From assembly GCF_025685685.1 (NCBI RefSeq), contig NZ_JAGSYH010000006.1, positions 62,001 to 126,000 of the forward strand: DNA of 64,000 nt, written 5' to 3'. The stretch comes from Acidicapsa dinghuensis (GTDB taxonomy: Bacteria > Acidobacteriota > Terriglobia > Terriglobales > Acidobacteriaceae). A program made the translations under genes and the position numbers. Positions 62,474 to 64,000 of this stretch are shown here, in pieces; within the stretch, counting starts at the first letter, position 1; every line of letters starts with the position of its first letter. The notes under the pieces are model-generated. The model was not told the origin of the DNA, did no database searches, and saw only the letters and a list, made by a program, of their open reading frames with translations.

Positions 62474-63754
62474 GTGGGTATGTTTGGGAATGGTGAGCAA
62501 AGCCCGTTAACGCGCAGACGGTTTCTAGGCTGGTCGCAAGGACTGATGGCGGCGGTGAGTGCGGCGCCATGGATGAGCGCGCGCGCGGAGACAGAGCCTG
62601 AGCATCCTGCTGAGAACGAGGACTACTACGACAAGCTGGGCATCGACAAGATCATCAATGCTGCTGGAACATACACGTATTTGACGGCTGCTGTGATGCC
62701 GCCTGAGGTGCAACGGGCTGTGGCGAAAGCGGCGCTGCATCCGGTTGTATTGAAAGATCTACAGAAGGCTTCGGGTGAGTATCTGGCAAAGAAGCTTCGT
62801 TGTGAGGCAGCGTTGGTGTCCTCTGGAGCGTCTGCAGCGCTGACGCTGGCGACAGCCGCCTGCGTTGCCTCGGCGAATAATTTGAAGCCCGAGCAAATTC
62901 CGCAGGAAGTGGGCGGGATGAAGAACGAGGTCATCGTTCAGAAGGCACACCGATACGAGTATGACCACGCGATGCAGTTGTGCGGAGTGCGCATTGTGGA
63001 AGTGGTGACGGTGGAGGACTATCGCAACGCGTTCACGCGGAAGACAGTCATGACGAACTTCTTCAATGCCGCTGAGGCGGGAGAGATCGATCGCAAGACA
63101 TGGCTTAATATTGCGCATCAGCACGGGGTGCCTTGTCATCTGGATGCGGCGGCGGATATGCCTCCGGTGGAGAATCTGTGGAAGTACACGGAGATGGGAT
63201 TTGATCTGGTGTGCTTCTCGGGCGGTAAGGGAATTCGCGGACCGCAGAATGCGGGGCTTCTTCTGGGGAGGAAGAAGCTGATCGATCTTGCGGTACAAAA
63301 TGACAATCCAAACTCCGATGCGGTCGGCCGCGGCATGAAGGTGGCGAAAGAGCAGATTGTCGGTATGGTGGCTGCAGTGGACTGGCTGCTCAGCCGCGAT
63401 GAAGCGGCAGATCAGGCTGAATATCGGCGACGGGCTGATGTGATTGCCGCAGCGGTGAAAAATGTGCCGACGATGAAGAGTGAAATCTTTGTACCTGAAA
63501 TTGCAAATCATGTTCCACATCTGATCCTGGCATACGATCCGGCAGTGGTGGGCATTAGTCCGACGGAAGTGCAGAAGAAGTTGCAGGCAGAAAAGCCTCG
63601 AATCGAACTGAATCCTGCGACAGGTTCGACAGGACGTCTGGGAACGCACTCGAATGAGAATACGATTGTGGTGGGCACGTGGATGCTGCAGCCGGGTGAG
63701 GCGGAGATTGTTGGCCGCAGGCTGCGAGAAGTATTGACGCATCCCCGAGCGTAG
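62474..63754 (+). CDS. Tat-exported SelA-like PLP enzyme (ammonia-lyase type)
   Basis: 426 residues. An N-terminal twin-arginine leader (PLTRRRFLGWSQGLMAAVSA) is followed by the SelA/D-glucosaminate-6-phosphate ammonia-lyase-like fold: INAAGTYTYLTAAVMPPEVQ, LVSSGASAALTLATAACVAS and the PLP lysine in LVCFSGGKGIRGPQNAGLLL. These fold-type I enzymes include selenocysteine synthase and DgaE-type ammonia lyases. With a Tat signal and no sel genes near, a selenium role is unlikely. The GTG at 62474 has GGAGG eight bases upstream. Inference: eliminates ammonia or water from an amino-sugar acid or hydroxy-amino acid in the periplasm. Confidence 0.85.
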   Translation: MGMFGNGEQSPLTRRRFLGWSQGLMAAVSAAPWMSARAETEPEHPAENEDYYDKLGIDKIINAAGTYTYLTAAVMPPEVQRAVAKAALHPVVLKDLQKASGEYLAKKLRCEAALVSSGASAALTLATAACVASANNLKPEQIPQEVGGMKNEVIVQKAHRYEYDHAMQLCGVRIVEVVTVEDYRNAFTRKTVMTNFFNAAEAGEIDRKTWLNIAHQHGVPCHLDAAADMPPVENLWKYTEMGFDLVCFSGGKGIRGPQNAGLLLGRKKLIDLAVQNDNPNSDAVGRGMKVAKEQIVGMVAAVDWLLSRDEAADQAEYRRRADVIAAAVKNVPTMKSEIFVPEIANHVPHLILAYDPAVVGISPTEVQKKLQAEKPRIELNPATGSTGRLGTHSNENTIVVGTWMLQPGEAEIVGRRLREVLTHPRA

Positions 63755-63798
63755 ATAATTTGGCGAGATCAACTCGAACCGGCATAAGGAGCCATAGG

Positions 63799-64000
63799 AT
63801 GCAGAAGCAATCGCGCAGAAATCTTTTGAAGAATGCAGCAACGGCAGCGGTAGCAGTAACGGGCGTGGCAATGGCAAGCAGTGCGGCTGAGGCACAGGTA
63901 ACTGGAGCTTTGGAGAAAAAGTCTTATCCTGCTACTCCGAATGCGGATAACAAGAAGGGTGAGCCGCCTCTGTTTTCGAGCGTGGTCTCTTACGGCAATC
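63799..64000 (+). CDS. Tat-exported RidA-like protein (3' end cut by window edge)
   Basis: 67 residues visible. The leader is SRRNLLKNAATAAVAVTGVA then SSAAEAQ, a twin-arginine signal. After a short linker the sequence reads PPLFSSVVSYGN, which resembles the first strand of RidA/YjgF proteins of Acidobacteria (usually followed by L-L-F-x-x-G). RidA removes reactive imine/enamine intermediates made by PLP enzymes. Its place 45 bp after a PLP enzyme gene on the same strand fits. AAGGA lies eight bases before the ATG. The domain is mostly outside the window, so the call is tentative. Confidence 0.6.
   Translation, partial: MQKQSRRNLLKNAATAAVAVTGVAMASSAAEAQVTGALEKKSYPATPNADNKKGEPPLFSSVVSYGN

Noticed and set aside
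62474..63754. Selenocysteine synthase (selA).
   Set aside because: It has a Tat leader and no selB, selD or tRNA-Sec in the window; the ammonia-lyase branch of the family fits better.
62759..63895. A 378-residue minus-strand frame opposite the SelA-like gene.
   Set aside because: His/Arg/Cys-rich composition typical of an antisense shadow; the plus strand has the PLP lysine motif and Tat leader.

Overview
The window looks like a chromosome segment of an Acidobacteriota member (class Terriglobia, Terriglobus/Granulicella/Edaphobacter-like). This is inferred from the gene families, not from a marker gene: an Oar-type TonB-dependent receptor with an N-terminal carboxypeptidase-regulatory domain, a propeller/Y_Y_Y sensor kinase, an ASPIC/UnbV protein, parallel beta-helix proteins, CocE-type hydrolases and many Tat or Sec leaders. 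No rRNA, tRNA, CRISPR array or intact insertion sequence was seen.

Region 1 (1-21.7 kb, all minus strand) is one long collinear block. Read in the direction of transcription it runs: UpxY/NusG-like antiterminator, Wza-type exporter, Wzz/GumC-type chain-length protein, ExeA-like ATPase, degenerate BY-kinase, GDP-mannose 3,5-epimerase-like enzyme, WecG/TagA transferase, Wzx flippase, GT2, O-antigen ligase/Wzy-like polymerase, three GT4-type transferases and a decayed Core-2/I-branching glycosyltransferase. It ends in a nonribosomal peptide cassette: a free-standing A-PCP whose visible pocket residues read as leucine, a cytochrome P450, and a condensation-adenylation NRPS whose code reads as glycine and which runs off the left edge. 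The exopolysaccharide (EPS) genes build and export a polymer. The A-PCP/P450 pair has the NovH/NovI layout used for beta-hydroxylation of a carrier-bound amino acid.

Region 2 (21.7-31.4 kb) holds regulators and secreted proteins beside the EPS block: PilZ, a LuxR-type regulator with an atypical receiver, two paralogous beta-helix proteins flanking a methyltransferase, an Ig-like secreted protein, an Nramp pseudogene, a SpoIIAA-like protein and an LTXXQ/Spy-like periplasmic protein.

Region 3 (31.4-49.3 kb) is mostly housekeeping and envelope genes: CocE/NonD hydrolase, LolA-like protein, 4TM holin-like protein, ECF sigma with likely anti-sigma, TPR protein, isoaspartyl peptidase, CusF-SCO1 fusion, PpiC-TPR-FG-GAP-UnbV protein, Apt, acylphosphatase, MarR and EF-P. 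In the middle is an unusual three-gene operon (37.2-39.4 kb): a protein made of 44 consecutive acidic tripeptides, a small membrane protein and an HTTM (vitamin-K-carboxylase-like) membrane protein.

Region 4 (49.4-64 kb) is a catabolic locus: a Tat-exported lactonase and a berberine-bridge-type FAD oxidase diverge from an MFS transporter, propeller histidine kinase and NarL-type regulator. A TonB receptor, an RraA-like protein, a Tat-exported SelA/ammonia-lyase-like PLP enzyme and a Tat-exported RidA-like protein (cut by the right edge) follow. A 16-bp palindrome, TAGGGCAAATGCCCTA or a near match, occurs three times: twice in the divergent intergenic region and once upstream of the TonB receptor. 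I propose it is the regulator's operator, making these units one regulon for outer-membrane uptake and largely exported degradation of an aldonate or amino-sugar acid.
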